A DNA stretch of 64,000 nt from Streptomyces tanashiensis (GCF_014648895.1 NZ_BMRZ01000006.1:270244-334243); one strand, 5' to 3'; numbered from the stretch's first letter, positions 52,930 through 61,421 are shown. A program made the numbers and translations. The notes: a model not told the origin generated them from the letters alone.

Positions 52930-54477
52930 TCACTCGTCCTTCCGGTACTGGCTCAGGACCACGGTGACCGGGCCGTCGCCCGGGGTCCCTTCGACGACGC
53001 GCGCGACGACGAGGCGCCGGGCGTCCTGGCTGCGGACGCAGAAGGGCCGTTCGTCGGCGAGGTCGTCGAGGGGCAGGCTCGTGACGGGTTCCGTCTCGAT
53101 GCCCCGCTCGCAGTCCTCGGGGCTCAGCACGTACCCGGAGGCGACGAAGGCGTCCGCCTCCTCGGGCAGCACGAACGCGCCCTTCTCGCGGCTCAGGTAC
53201 CAGTCGGCGGTCTCGGCGGGGACCACCTTGCCGGCGCCGAGGTCGAACTCGTACCCGTCGTCGGGCGCGGTCAGCTCGACGTCGGCGTACCCCGGCGTGA
53301 ACGAGGCGTCCGCCGCGGTGCCGGTCCCGTCGAACCAGTACACGGCACCGGCCGCCGTCGCGAGCAGGCCGACGCCGGTGACGCACGCGATCAGGGCCGT
53401 GCGTCCGCGCCGGCGTCGGGAGCGGCGCGCCGGGGGCGTGCCGGGGGCCCGGTGGGCCGCGGGGCGGGGCTCCGGCACCGGCTCCGTGGGGGTGGGGAGG
53501 GTCCCGGCGTGGGTGGGCCGGTCGTGGAGCGACGGCGTACCGGTGGAACCCGCCCGCCCCCACCCGGCCGGGCCCGGCAGCTCGCTCCGTACCGCGCCCG
53601 GCAGCCAGCCCTCGGTGAACTCGGGGGCGGGGCCGACGGCCGGGTGCGCGTGCGCGGCGGCGATGAGTTCGGCCGGGGTCGGCCGCTCCTCCGGCCGCTT
53701 GGCGAGGCAGCGCTCCAGGAGGTCGTGGAGTTCGCCGGGGACGCAGGCGAGGTCGGCCGGCTCGTGGACGACGCGGTACAGCGCGGCCGACTCGGGACCG
53801 GCGCCGAACGGCAGCGTCGCCCCGGCCACGTAGGCGGCGAGCGCGCCGAGCGCGAAGACGTCGGTCGCGGGGGTCACCGCGTGGCCGAGGGCCTGCTCGG
53901 GTGCCATGTAGGCGGCGGTGCCGATGGTGATGCCGGTGCCGGTGAGTCCGGTGGCGTCGGCCGCCCGGGCGATGCCGAAGTCGATGACGCGCGGGCCGTC
54001 CTCGGCGATGAGGACGTTGGCGGGCTTGAGGTCGCGGTGGACGACGCCCGCGCCGTGGATGGCCTGGAGGGCCTCCGCGATCCCGGCGACGAGGAGCAGC
54101 ACCGTGCGGACGGGAAGCGGGCCGTGGCGCTCGACCACCTGCTGGAGCGAGGGTCCGGGGACGTAGGCGGTGGCGAGCCAGGGGACGGGGTCGTCGGCGC
54201 CGTGGTCCACCACCTGCGCGGTGAAGAGGCCGTGGATGCGGCTCGCGCTGGCGACCTCCTGGGCGAAGCGCCGCCGGAACTCGGGGTCGGCGGCGAAGTC
54301 CTCGCGCACCGCCTTGAGGGCGATGGGCCGCCCGCCCGGGGTGTGGGCGAGGTAGACGACGCCCATGCCGCCGGCGCCGAGCCTGGCCTGGATCCGGTAG
54401 CCGCCGATCTCTCGGGGGTCGTCGGGCGCCGGCGGCGCGTGGGCCGGCCGCGGCCCGGGAGGATACGTGGAGGACAT
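52930..54477 (-). CDS. Ser/Thr protein kinase (PknB type) with one membrane span
   Basis: The 515-residue kinase has LGAGGMGVVYLA (P-loop), the ATP Lys in PIALKAV, HRDLKPANVL and DFG, then a Pro-rich juxtamembrane region. One span (ALIACVTGVGLLATAAGAVYWF) follows, and an extracellular C-terminal domain of about 130 residues with no PASTA repeats. ATG 54477 follows GGAGGA. It probably senses an extracellular signal; the outer domain is not one I recognise. It may form an operon with the downstream TetR gene. Confidence 0.93.
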   Translation of the reverse strand: MSSTYPPGPRPAHAPPAPDDPREIGGYRIQARLGAGGMGVVYLAHTPGGRPIALKAVREDFAADPEFRRRFAQEVASASRIHGLFTAQVVDHGADDPVPWLATAYVPGPSLQQVVERHGPLPVRTVLLLVAGIAEALQAIHGAGVVHRDLKPANVLIAEDGPRVIDFGIARAADATGLTGTGITIGTAAYMAPEQALGHAVTPATDVFALGALAAYVAGATLPFGAGPESAALYRVVHEPADLACVPGELHDLLERCLAKRPEERPTPAELIAAAHAHPAVGPAPEFTEGWLPGAVRSELPGPAGWGRAGSTGTPSLHDRPTHAGTLPTPTEPVPEPRPAAHRAPGTPPARRSRRRRGRTALIACVTGVGLLATAAGAVYWFDGTGTAADASFTPGYADVELTAPDDGYEFDLGAGKVVPAETADWYLSREKGAFVLPEEADAFVASGYVLSPEDCERGIETEPVTSLPLDDLADERPFCVRSQDARRLVVARVVEGTPGDGPVTVVLSQYRKDE

Positions 54478-54493
54478 GGGCACGATCGTGCCT

Positions 54494-54513
54494 TTGACTA
54501 AAGTTTCAGTCAA
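54494..54513. promoter_or_regulatory. 20-bp palindromic operator, copy 1
   Basis: TTGACTAAAGTTTCAGTCAA is a dyad with TTGACT/AGTCAA arms, located 17 bases before the kinase start. It overlaps a TTGACT -35-like box on the minus strand. Confidence 0.6.
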
Positions 54514-54622
54514 CATGGACCTGTACGAGCCACCCCCGGACCGCGCGACACCGGGGTCGCGCACCTCTCCCCCGCCCCTGCGCCGACCGGGCGACACCGG
54601 GCCCGCCGCACGGTGCGTCCAT

Positions 54623-54642
54623 TTGACTGAAAATCCGGTCAG
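54623..54642. promoter_or_regulatory. 20-bp palindromic operator, copy 2
   Basis: TTGACTGAAAATCCGGTCAG matches copy 1 at 14 of 20 positions, with TGACTG/CGGTCA arms. The centres are 129 bp apart. TGAC-type dyads like this are common TetR operators. Confidence 0.55.
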
Positions 54643-54804
54643 TGCCACAGTGACGTCCACGGCCACCCCCACTCACGCCCACCGCGCCGCCCGCACCGAG
54701 GGCGCCCGCCACCCGCGTGAGGCCAGGCCCGCGATTCCCGCCGCCGCGCGTCACGCGATCCGCCCGCCGCCGGACAGTCTCGCCGCCGATGATCGGAGCA
54801 CACC

Positions 54805-55977
54805 GTGTCCCACCGCCCCCTCTCCCGCCGCACGGCCCTGCGCGCCTTCGCCGGAATCGGCGGTGCCCTCGCCCTCGGAGCCGCCGCCTGCGGCCCCGAC
54901 GGCGCCGCGCAGGGCGGTGCCGCCGCCGGCACGAGCCGCGCCCCGGCCACCCCCGCCGCGGACGGCGAGCGGCGCTTCGGCGCCGAATGGGAGAGCCACA
55001 CCCGTACGTTCATGTCCTGGCCCGCCCTCGACTCCGTCTGGGGGGACGAGCTCCCCTCCGTACGGGAGGACATCGCCCGCATCGCCCGGGCCGTCTCGGA
55101 GTACGAGGAGGTCGTGATGATGGCCCGCCCGGCGCAGCTGGCGGCGGCCCAGCAGGCCTGCGGCTCGCAGGTCGAGGTCATCGCGATGCCCGTCGACGAC
55201 CTGTGGGCCCGCGACACCGTCCCCGTCTTCGTCGAGGACGACGGCGAGCTCGTCGGCATCGACTTCAACTTCAACGGCTGGGGCGACAAGCAGACCCACG
55301 ACAACGACGCCCTGGTGGGCCGCAGGCTGCTCGCGAAGTACGGCATCCCCCGCGAGGTGGCACCGCTCACCGCCGAGGGCGGCTCGTTCGAGACCGACGG
55401 CGAGGGCACCCTCCTCGTCACCGAGAGCTCGATCGTCAACGACAACCGCAACCGCGGGAAGACACGGGACCAGATCGAGGACGAGCTGATCGAGACGCTC
55501 GGCGTGGAGAAGGTCGTCTGGCTGGCCGGCGTCCGCGGCGAGGACATCACCGACGCGCACGTGGACAGCCTCGTACGGTTCACCGCGCCCGGCGTGGTCC
55601 TGCTCGACCAGGCCTTCCCCGGCTCTCCCCCGGACTCCTGGTCCCGCTCCGCCGACCAGGCCCGCGCGGTGCTGAGCAAGGCCACCGACGCCCACGGCCG
55701 GCGCTTCGAGATCATCGACCTGCCGCAGCCCGACCTCGACCTGATCACCGGCGAGGGCGACGACTTCGTGTCGACGTACGCCAACTTCTACGTCGCCAAC
55801 GACTCCCTCTTCATGCCCAGGTTCGGCGACCGGAAGGCCGACGACCGCGCCCGCGGCATCCTCCAGGAGCAGTTCCCGAAGCGCGAGATCGTGCAGATCC
55901 AGATCGACACCATCGCCTCCGGAGGCGGCGGCATCCACTGCGCGACCCACGACCAGCCCGGCAAGCCGGCCGCCTGA
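54805..55977 (+). CDS. Tat-exported lipoprotein of the agmatine deiminase (PAD) family
   Basis: The 390-residue protein begins with a twin-arginine motif (SRRTALRAF) and a lipobox ending AAAC (Cys29), so it should be exported folded and anchored outside. The mature part is a peptidylarginine-deiminase fold: MPVDDLWARDTVPVF, the conserved TAEGGSFETDG, and the catalytic Cys379 in GGGGIHCATHDQP. It would hydrolyse agmatine or a related guanidine compound outside the membrane; cytoplasmic agmatine deiminases lack such signals. GTG start at 54805. It is divergent from a kinase and TetR gene pair. Confidence 0.9.
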   Translation: MSHRPLSRRTALRAFAGIGGALALGAAACGPDGAAQGGAAAGTSRAPATPAADGERRFGAEWESHTRTFMSWPALDSVWGDELPSVREDIARIARAVSEYEEVVMMARPAQLAAAQQACGSQVEVIAMPVDDLWARDTVPVFVEDDGELVGIDFNFNGWGDKQTHDNDALVGRRLLAKYGIPREVAPLTAEGGSFETDGEGTLLVTESSIVNDNRNRGKTRDQIEDELIETLGVEKVVWLAGVRGEDITDAHVDSLVRFTAPGVVLLDQAFPGSPPDSWSRSADQARAVLSKATDAHGRRFEIIDLPQPDLDLITGEGDDFVSTYANFYVANDSLFMPRFGDRKADDRARGILQEQFPKREIVQIQIDTIASGGGGIHCATHDQPGKPAA

Positions 55978-56010
55978 CCCCTGCCGGGGCGGCGGCCCGG
56001 CCGCGGCGGC

Positions 56011-56396
56011 TCAGGGCAGCTGGACGATCTGGATCAGATTGCCGCAGGTGTCGTCCAGGACCGCCGTGGTGACCGGGCCCGCCTCCGTCGGCTCCTGGGT
56101 GAAGCGGACGCCGAGGGCGCGCAGCCGCTCGTACTCGGCGCGGACGTCGTCCACGGCGAAGGACGTGGCCGGGACGCCGTCGCGAGCAGGGCGTTCATGT
56201 ACTGCTTGGCGGCGGGGTGCGCGTCGGGCTCCAGGAGCAGTTCGGTGCCGTCCGGGGCCTGCGGCGAGACGACGGTCAGCCAGCGGTAGTCGCCGAGGGG
56301 GACCTCCGTCTTCTTCACGAAGCCCAGCTTCTCCGTGTAGAAGGCGAGGGCCTTGTCCTGGTCGTCGACGAAGACACTGGTCACGTGGATCCGCAT
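56011..56396 (-). pseudogene. Frameshifted VOC/glyoxalase-family gene
   Basis: The N-terminal part (MRIHVTSVFVDDQDKALAFYTEKLGF to HPAAKQYMNALLA) is read in one frame. The C-terminal part (DGVPATSFAVDDVRAEYERLRALGV to CGNLIQIVQLP) continues in another. Between them, near 56180, one base seems to be missing: reading GTCCGCGAG instead of GTCGCGAG would join the two into a normal 128-residue VOC protein. Either the gene is broken or the sequence has an error. VOC proteins are diverse metal enzymes or antibiotic-binding proteins; function unknown. Confidence 0.8.
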
Positions 56397-56471
56397 GGTT
56401 CTCCTCCTTGGGTACGGGCCTGAGCCACCGACGTAACCACCTGCCCGCCGCCCCGCGGGAGCCCGACACGC

Positions 56472-56527
56472 GTCGACCGTCGACCGTCGACCGTCGACCG
56501 TCGACCGTCGACCGTCGACCGTCGACC
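56472..56527. repeat. Eight exact tandem copies of GTCGACC
   Basis: Eight 7-bp units with no mismatch, each containing the palindrome GTCGAC. The array lies 75 bases upstream of the frameshifted VOC gene and 154 bases before the Met/His-rich gene on the other strand. Confidence 0.95.
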
Positions 56528-56681
56528 GGAGAAGTCGGCCCGTGGGGCACGGGAGTTCCCGGTGCGCTCTTGTGGGACGCACCACATCTCGCGTAGGCAT
56601 GGGGACGACAGGTCGAGGGGGCGGCCGAGGTGGTGAGACCCGCCCGCACACCTCCGAAAGGGGTGCAAGGATGGGCGCGCC

Positions 56682-57455
56682 ATGACACCAGGCCGATGTT
56701 CCCGAGCCGTGCGCGCCGCGATGTTCGCGGCCGTCTGCGTGCTGCTCGCGGCCACCGGCCACATCCTCATGTCGGGCCGTGCCGTTCCCGGCGGGACGCT
56801 GGGGGCGGCCCTCGTCGGTACGGCCGCGGGGGCGTGGTTCCTGGGCGGGCGTGAGCGCGGGCTCCTGGCCGTGACCTCCGCCGCCGTCGCCTTCCAGTCC
56901 GTGCTGCACCTGGTCTTCTCGTGGTCGCAGACGCCCGCCGCCGCACCGCCGACGGGCGGGTCGGCCGTGGACCACTCGGCCATGGACCACTCCGCCATGG
57001 GCCACATGCCCATGGACCACCTGTCCATGCGTCACATGACGATGGACCACATGGCCTCGGGGTCCTCCCCCCTGGGGCACCTGGCGGCCGTGCCCTCCAC
57101 GGACGTGATGTCCGACGGCCCGCTCTCCGCCGGCCTGCTCTCCGCCGCCGTGCCCTCCGGGCACGACATGACGGACATGGCCTCCTCGGCGGGGATGCTC
57201 GCCGCCCACCTCCTCGCCGCACTGCTGAGCGGGCTCTGGCTCGCGCACGGCGAGCGGGCCGTGTTCCGTCTGCTGCGCACCGTGCCCGCCCGGCTCTTCC
57301 GGCCCCTGGCGCTGCTCCTCGCGGTGCCGCCCACGGCCGCGGACCGGCCTCGGGTGCGGCGCGCGCGGACCGGTGACGGGTGGGTTCCCCGGCGTCTCCT
57401 CCTCGCACGCGCGCTGCTCACCAGAGGGCCCCCTCGGGCGATCGCTGTCCTCTGA
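56682..57455 (+). CDS. Met/His-rich membrane protein, possible copper binder
   Basis: The 257-residue protein has two or three N-terminal membrane spans (AMFAAVCVLLAATGHILM, LGAALVGTAAGAWFLG, AVTSAAVAFQSVLHLVF). A segment at residues 97-124 follows that is packed with MDH, MGH, MRH and MTM motifs, then another span (MLAAHLLAALLSGLWL) and a basic tail. Such Met/His runs bind Cu(I)/Ag(I) in CopA/CopB-type proteins. It lies 132 bases upstream of a SigC-like ECF gene on the same strand, which supports a copper link. No enzyme domain is seen. Confidence 0.75.
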   Translation: MTPGRCSRAVRAAMFAAVCVLLAATGHILMSGRAVPGGTLGAALVGTAAGAWFLGGRERGLLAVTSAAVAFQSVLHLVFSWSQTPAAAPPTGGSAVDHSAMDHSAMGHMPMDHLSMRHMTMDHMASGSSPLGHLAAVPSTDVMSDGPLSAGLLSAAVPSGHDMTDMASSAGMLAAHLLAALLSGLWLAHGERAVFRLLRTVPARLFRPLALLLAVPPTAADRPRVRRARTGDGWVPRRLLLARALLTRGPPRAIAVL

Positions 57456-57587
57456 CAGCCGGATCCCCGAGGGCGACGGTCCCTGCACCCCGCCCCGGGC
57501 ACCGGCCTGCCCCGCGGCAGGCCGTACGACGCACCGGCGGCGCCCGCGCGGCACGCCGGACCCCTCTTGCCCTAAGGACCTGTGGCG

Positions 57588-58292
57588 ATGACTCCTGCCC
57601 GGAACACCCCTGCCCACCACAAGCTTGTGAACGCACGCACAAGCTCTCCGCGCACCCTGCCCACGGCCGAGAGCGACGCGGCGACGACCCTCCTCGCGCT
57701 GGCCGCCCGGGACGGCGGGCCCTCCCAAACCGATCTGTTCGTGCGGGCGCTGCACCGGGACGTCTGGCGATACGTGGCGTACCTCAGTGCCGACCGGCAG
57801 GCGGCGGACGACCTCACGCAGGAGGTCTTCCTGCGGGCTCTCACCGCGCTGCCCCGTTTCGAGGGACGTTCCTCCGCGCGCACCTGGCTGCTGTCCATCG
57901 CCCGCCGCACGGTCGTGGACAGCCTGCGGCGCGCGGCGGCCCGGCCCCGGCTCTCGGACCAGGACGACTGGCAGACGGCCGCCGAGCGGGCGCAGCCCCG
58001 TGGGCTTCCCGGCTTCGAGGACGGCATCGCCCTGGCGGAGCTTCTGGCGGCGATCCCGGAGGAGCGCCGCGAGGCCTTCGTCCTGACCCAACTCCTCGGC
58101 CTGTCCTACGCGGAGGCCGCCGAGACCGCGGGCTGCCCGGTCGGCACCATACGGTCCCGGGTCGCGCGGGCCCGCGCGTCGCTCGTCGCACTGCTGACCG
58201 CCGGCGAGGAGCGGGATCCCGCCGCCGCGCCGGCCGGGGAGGACGGCTCCGCGCGGCGGCACGGGTCGTACGCGCTGCCGGTCCTCGTCTGA
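57588..58292 (+). CDS. ECF sigma factor, SigC-like
   Basis: From ATG 57588 (AAGGA 9 bases upstream; GTG 57582 is too close to it) the protein has 234 residues. Region 2 reads DVWRYVAYLSADRQAADDLTQEVFLRALTALPRFEGRSSARTWLLSIARRTVVDSLRR, and region 4 LTQLLGLSYAEAAETAGCPVGTIRSRVARARASL. Both are strikingly like mycobacterial SigC, which is linked to copper acquisition. No anti-sigma gene lies next to it, also as for SigC. The neighbouring Met/His-rich membrane gene fits a metal role. The subgroup call is from memory of the SigC sequence. Confidence 0.85.
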   Translation: MTPARNTPAHHKLVNARTSSPRTLPTAESDAATTLLALAARDGGPSQTDLFVRALHRDVWRYVAYLSADRQAADDLTQEVFLRALTALPRFEGRSSARTWLLSIARRTVVDSLRRAAARPRLSDQDDWQTAAERAQPRGLPGFEDGIALAELLAAIPEERREAFVLTQLLGLSYAEAAETAGCPVGTIRSRVARARASLVALLTAGEERDPAAAPAGEDGSARRHGSYALPVLV

Positions 58293-58298
58293 TCCGGG

Positions 58299-58334
58299 AG
58301 CCCTTGGTGCCGTCGGCCGACGGCGCCAAGGGCT
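58299..58334 (+). terminator. Terminator of the SigC-like gene
   Basis: A 17-bp stem (one G-T pair) with arms at 58299-58315 and 58318-58334 starts 6 bases after the stop and is followed by TTTA. Confidence 0.85.
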
Positions 58335-58361
58335 TTACCCGGGACGGTGCTCGACGAGTGG

Positions 58362-59624
58362 TCAGGTGATGGCCAGCGGGTCGTTCGGGGCGAGGGCCGC
58401 CGCGATGCGCTGGGCGACGACCTCGGCCATGTTGCCGTCGGGGGTGGTCGCGGTCTTCGTCGCGGAGACCGCGATGGCGAGCCGCTTCGACGGAAGGTAC
58501 GCCTGGATCGCCGCGTACCCGGAGAACGACGGATTCTGCAGCACCCATCCGTTGACGACGATGACGCCGAGTCCGAAGTGCTTGGCCTCGGTCTGCTTCA
58601 GGCAGATCGAGGCGGGGCACGTGGCGCTCGCGCCGCCGAGGCCGACCGTGCCCGGGTTCAGCAGGGTGCGGTAGGAGCGGTGCGAGAGGAGCTCACCGCT
58701 GCCGATGGCCCGCGCCGACGTGGCCAGGTCGCAGATGTGGGTGGTGATGACCGCGCCGGGCGCGGTGGTCCACGAGGGGTTCCAGAACGTGGACTCCTCG
58801 TAGAAGCCGCGGTCCGAGGTGAAGGCGTGCAGGACCCGGCGCGGGACGTCGGGGGTGAAGTTGTTCCGGGTGTCGCGCATTCCGAGGGGGCCGGTGACGC
58901 GTTCCCTCACGAGCCGGTCGATCCGGATGCCGGTGATCTTCTCGAGCGCGGCGACGAGGAGGACGTAGTTGGCGTGGGAGTAGCTCCAGCTCTTGCCCGG
59001 CTCGTACCAGAAGGAGTGGCTGTAGGGGTAGGCGAGGAGCTGCGCCGGGGTCCAGTGGCGGAAGGGGTGCGCCTCCAGTTCGGCGACGAAGGCCGGGTCG
59101 GTGACGTAGTCGTGGAGGCCGGTGGTGTTGGTGGCGAGCATCCGCAGGGTGATCCGGTTCGCCTGGGGCACGGTGGGCAGCCACTGCTCCACGGTGTCGT
59201 CGAGGTCGACCTTCCCCTCCTCGACGAGCTGGAGGAGGGCCGTGCCGATGTGGGCGAAGGCCACGGAGCCGGCCCGGAAGTGCATGTCGGGCTCGGCGGG
59301 GACGCCGGTCATGGACTCGCCGAGGGCGTCGGTGAGGACCTCGCGTCCGTCGATGGTGACCCGCAGCTCGACGGAGTTGAGCTTGAGGTCGCTCTTGGCC
59401 TTGCGGGTGATGTCCAGGATCCGGCGGGCCTTGCCGTCGAGGGGCCGCTCGGTCCGCACGCAGTCGCGCCCGCCGGGTCCGCCGGGGCCGTCCTGTCCGC
59501 CGGGGCCCTGGGAGCGGGAGGCGAGGGCCGGGGCGGCGGCGGTCTGGACGGTGAGGGCGAGGAGCGCGGCGCAGAGGAGGGCTCTGCGGGACCGGGTCCG
59601 GTTCCGGGTGGGGGTGGGTCTCAT
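58362..59624 (-). CDS. Secreted serine hydrolase/class C beta-lactamase-like protein with altered active site
   Basis: The 420-residue protein has a Sec signal peptide (RRALLCAALLALTVQTAAAPALA). Its fold pattern is that of class C beta-lactamase/D,D-peptidase relatives (FRAGSV, then SYSHANYVLLVAALEKITG, GPLGMRDT). The usual S-x-x-K reads SVAF: the general-base Lys is replaced by Phe. The Y-S-N reads Y-S-H. Either it is a pseudo-enzyme that binds peptidoglycan-like ligands or it uses a different mechanism. It converges with the SigC-like gene across a terminator. Confidence 0.8.
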   Translation of the reverse strand: MRPTPTRNRTRSRRALLCAALLALTVQTAAAPALASRSQGPGGQDGPGGPGGRDCVRTERPLDGKARRILDITRKAKSDLKLNSVELRVTIDGREVLTDALGESMTGVPAEPDMHFRAGSVAFAHIGTALLQLVEEGKVDLDDTVEQWLPTVPQANRITLRMLATNTTGLHDYVTDPAFVAELEAHPFRHWTPAQLLAYPYSHSFWYEPGKSWSYSHANYVLLVAALEKITGIRIDRLVRERVTGPLGMRDTRNNFTPDVPRRVLHAFTSDRGFYEESTFWNPSWTTAPGAVITTHICDLATSARAIGSGELLSHRSYRTLLNPGTVGLGGASATCPASICLKQTEAKHFGLGVIVVNGWVLQNPSFSGYAAIQAYLPSKRLAIAVSATKTATTPDGNMAEVVAQRIAAALAPNDPLAIT

Positions 59625-59705
59625 GCCTCGCACTATGTCGGGAAGAACCACCACGAACCGGTCGAACACTCCACAGTCGGGACGAGAGGCATCCATGTGG
59701 GGCAG

Positions 59706-59743
59706 ACGGAAGAGCCGGTGCCCTGGGGCACCGGCTCTTCCGT
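59706..59743 (-). terminator. Terminator of the DHA2 exporter gene
   Basis: A perfect 17-bp stem (arms 59706-59722 and 59727-59743) with a 4-base loop lies 13 bases after the exporter's stop. Confidence 0.8.
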
Positions 59744-59756
59744 GGGGGTACGGGCG

Positions 59757-61259
59757 TCAGGCGACGAGTTCCTTCTCCTCCGTCTCGTCGTCGGCGGCGG
59801 GGGCGGGCTTGGTGTCCCGCATGACCAGGGTGGCGAGGACGGCCGCCGCGAGGACACCGACGGCGCTGATGGTGAAGGTGGTGGACATCGAGGAGGTGAA
59901 GGCCTCGCGGGCGGCGGTGGCCAGTCCGGCGTCGCCCTGGGCGACGGCCAGCGCGCCGCCGATGGACTGCTTCGCCTGCTCGGGGGCGTCGGCCGGCATC
60001 TCGGCGGAGAAGGTGCTGGTGAGCAGCGAGCCGAGGATGGCGATGCCGAGCGCGGTGCCGGCCTGCTGGATGGTGTCGTTGAGGGCGGAGCCGACGCCGG
60101 CCTTCTCCTCGGGGATGGTGCTCATCAGGGCGCCGACGGCGGCCGGCATCGCGAGGCCGGCGCCGAGGCCGAGCAGTCCGAGGGCGACGGCCGGGACGGT
60201 GAAGCCGGAGTGGGCGTCGACTGTGGTGAGCAGGGCGAAGGAGGCGGCCATGACCAGCATGCCGGCGAGGATGAGGAGGCGGTTGCCGATCTTGGCGGCG
60301 AGGCCGGCGCCGGCGCCGTTGCCGATGAGGGCGGCGACGGCGAGCGGGACGAAGGCGAGACCGGCCTTGACGGGCGAGTAGCCGAGGACGAACTGCAGGT
60401 ACTGGGTGAGGACGAGGAGCAGTCCGCCGTTGCCGATCTGCACGAGGGTCAGGGAGAGCGAACCGCCGCTGAAGTTGCGGTGCTTGAAGAGGACCAGCGG
60501 CACCATCGGCTCGGGGGTGACGTTCTCCCAGATCACGAACCCGCCGAGGGTGACGACGGCGACCGCGAGGGTGATGAGCGAGCGGCCCTCGAAGGCGCCG
60601 TGCTGCGGGATCTCGATGATCCACCAGATCAGCGCGGTCATGCCGACGGCGGAGAGGATCGCGCCGAGCGGGTCGGGCTTCTGCCACGGCCCCTTCGACT
60701 CGGGCATCAGGGTGAGGGCGGCGAGGACGGCGAGGGCGACGACCGGGACGTTGATGAAGAAGATCGAGTGCCAGGAGAAGTGGTCGATCAGGACGCCGCC
60801 GAGGACGGGGCTGCCGACGAGGCCGAGCATGGACACGGAGCCCCAGGCGGCCATGGCGCGGGGCCGCTCGTCCTCGTCGAAGACGGTGATGAGGATGGAG
60901 AGCGTCGAGGGCATGATCAGCGCGCCGCCGACGCCCATCGTGATCCGGGCGGCGATGACCTCGCCGGGGGTGGTGCAGACGGTGGCGGCGAGTGAGGCCG
61001 CTCCGAAGAGCAGCAGGCCGATGATCATGATCTTTCGGCGGCCGAAGCGGTCACCGAGGCTTCCCGAGGTGAGCAGGAGCCCCGCGAAGACCAGGATGTA
61101 GGAGTCCAGGATCCACTGGATGTCCTGGGCGCTCGCGCCGATGTCCTCGGTCATGGACGGCACGGCGACGGTGAGCGCCATGCTGTCGACGACCAGGACC
61201 AGGGTGCTGAGGCACAGCACGACCAGGATCCACCAGCGGCGTGGGTTGCGGGTTTCCAT
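59757..61259 (-). CDS. DHA2-family MFS drug exporter
   Basis: The 500-residue protein has about 14 spans. WWILVVLCLSTLVLVVDSMALTVAVPSM at the start and LGDRFGRRKIM (motif A) are typical of EmrB/QacA-type proton antiporters. ATG 61259 follows GGGGGAACTCCC. It is divergent from a TetR gene at 61435, with a 36-bp palindrome between them; repression by that regulator and induction by a drug-like ligand is the likely control. Substrate unknown. Confidence 0.92.
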   Translation of the reverse strand: METRNPRRWWILVVLCLSTLVLVVDSMALTVAVPSMTEDIGASAQDIQWILDSYILVFAGLLLTSGSLGDRFGRRKIMIIGLLLFGAASLAATVCTTPGEVIAARITMGVGGALIMPSTLSILITVFDEDERPRAMAAWGSVSMLGLVGSPVLGGVLIDHFSWHSIFFINVPVVALAVLAALTLMPESKGPWQKPDPLGAILSAVGMTALIWWIIEIPQHGAFEGRSLITLAVAVVTLGGFVIWENVTPEPMVPLVLFKHRNFSGGSLSLTLVQIGNGGLLLVLTQYLQFVLGYSPVKAGLAFVPLAVAALIGNGAGAGLAAKIGNRLLILAGMLVMAASFALLTTVDAHSGFTVPAVALGLLGLGAGLAMPAAVGALMSTIPEEKAGVGSALNDTIQQAGTALGIAILGSLLTSTFSAEMPADAPEQAKQSIGGALAVAQGDAGLATAAREAFTSSMSTTFTISAVGVLAAAVLATLVMRDTKPAPAADDETEEKELVA

Positions 61260-61309
61260 CGGGAGTTCCCCCTCGGGTTTCGTTCGCGCCCCTCGGAGCG
61301 CCCCTTCGA

Positions 61310-61345
61310 TGCGAACACTGTACGCAGCTGCGCACAGTGTTCGCA
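61310..61345. promoter_or_regulatory. 36-bp operator palindrome between exporter and TetR gene
   Basis: The left half begins TGCGAACACTGT and the right half ends ACAGTGTTCGCA. The centre is GCAGCTGC, and only one base pair breaks the symmetry. Two further direct copies of the half-site, GAACGCCGTACGCA (61372-61385) and GAATGCCGTGCGCA (61408-61421), run toward the TetR start. Confidence 0.85.
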
Positions 61346-61371
61346 ACCCCGGAGACCTGTACGCTGAATGC

Positions 61372-61421
61372 GAACGCCGTACGCACCGAAGGTCGCACGC
61401 AGTGAGCGAATGCCGTGCGCA
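61372..61421 (+). promoter_or_regulatory. Two direct half-site copies before the TetR gene
   Basis: GAACGCCGTACGCA and GAATGCCGTGCGCA start 36 bp apart and match the left half of the 61310 palindrome (GAACACTGTACGCA). The second ends 13 bases before the start codon. They could set graded autoregulation. Confidence 0.6.

Larger units (their letters stand above)
54478..54804. other. 327-base divergent intergenic region
   Basis: No gene is seen. It separates the kinase and agmatine deiminase-family genes and must hold their promoters; I cannot place clear -10 boxes. Two copies of one 20-bp palindrome are the only evident structure. Confidence 0.7.

Noticed and set aside
56472..56527. CRISPR array
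   Set aside because: The units are 7 bp, contiguous and without spacers.
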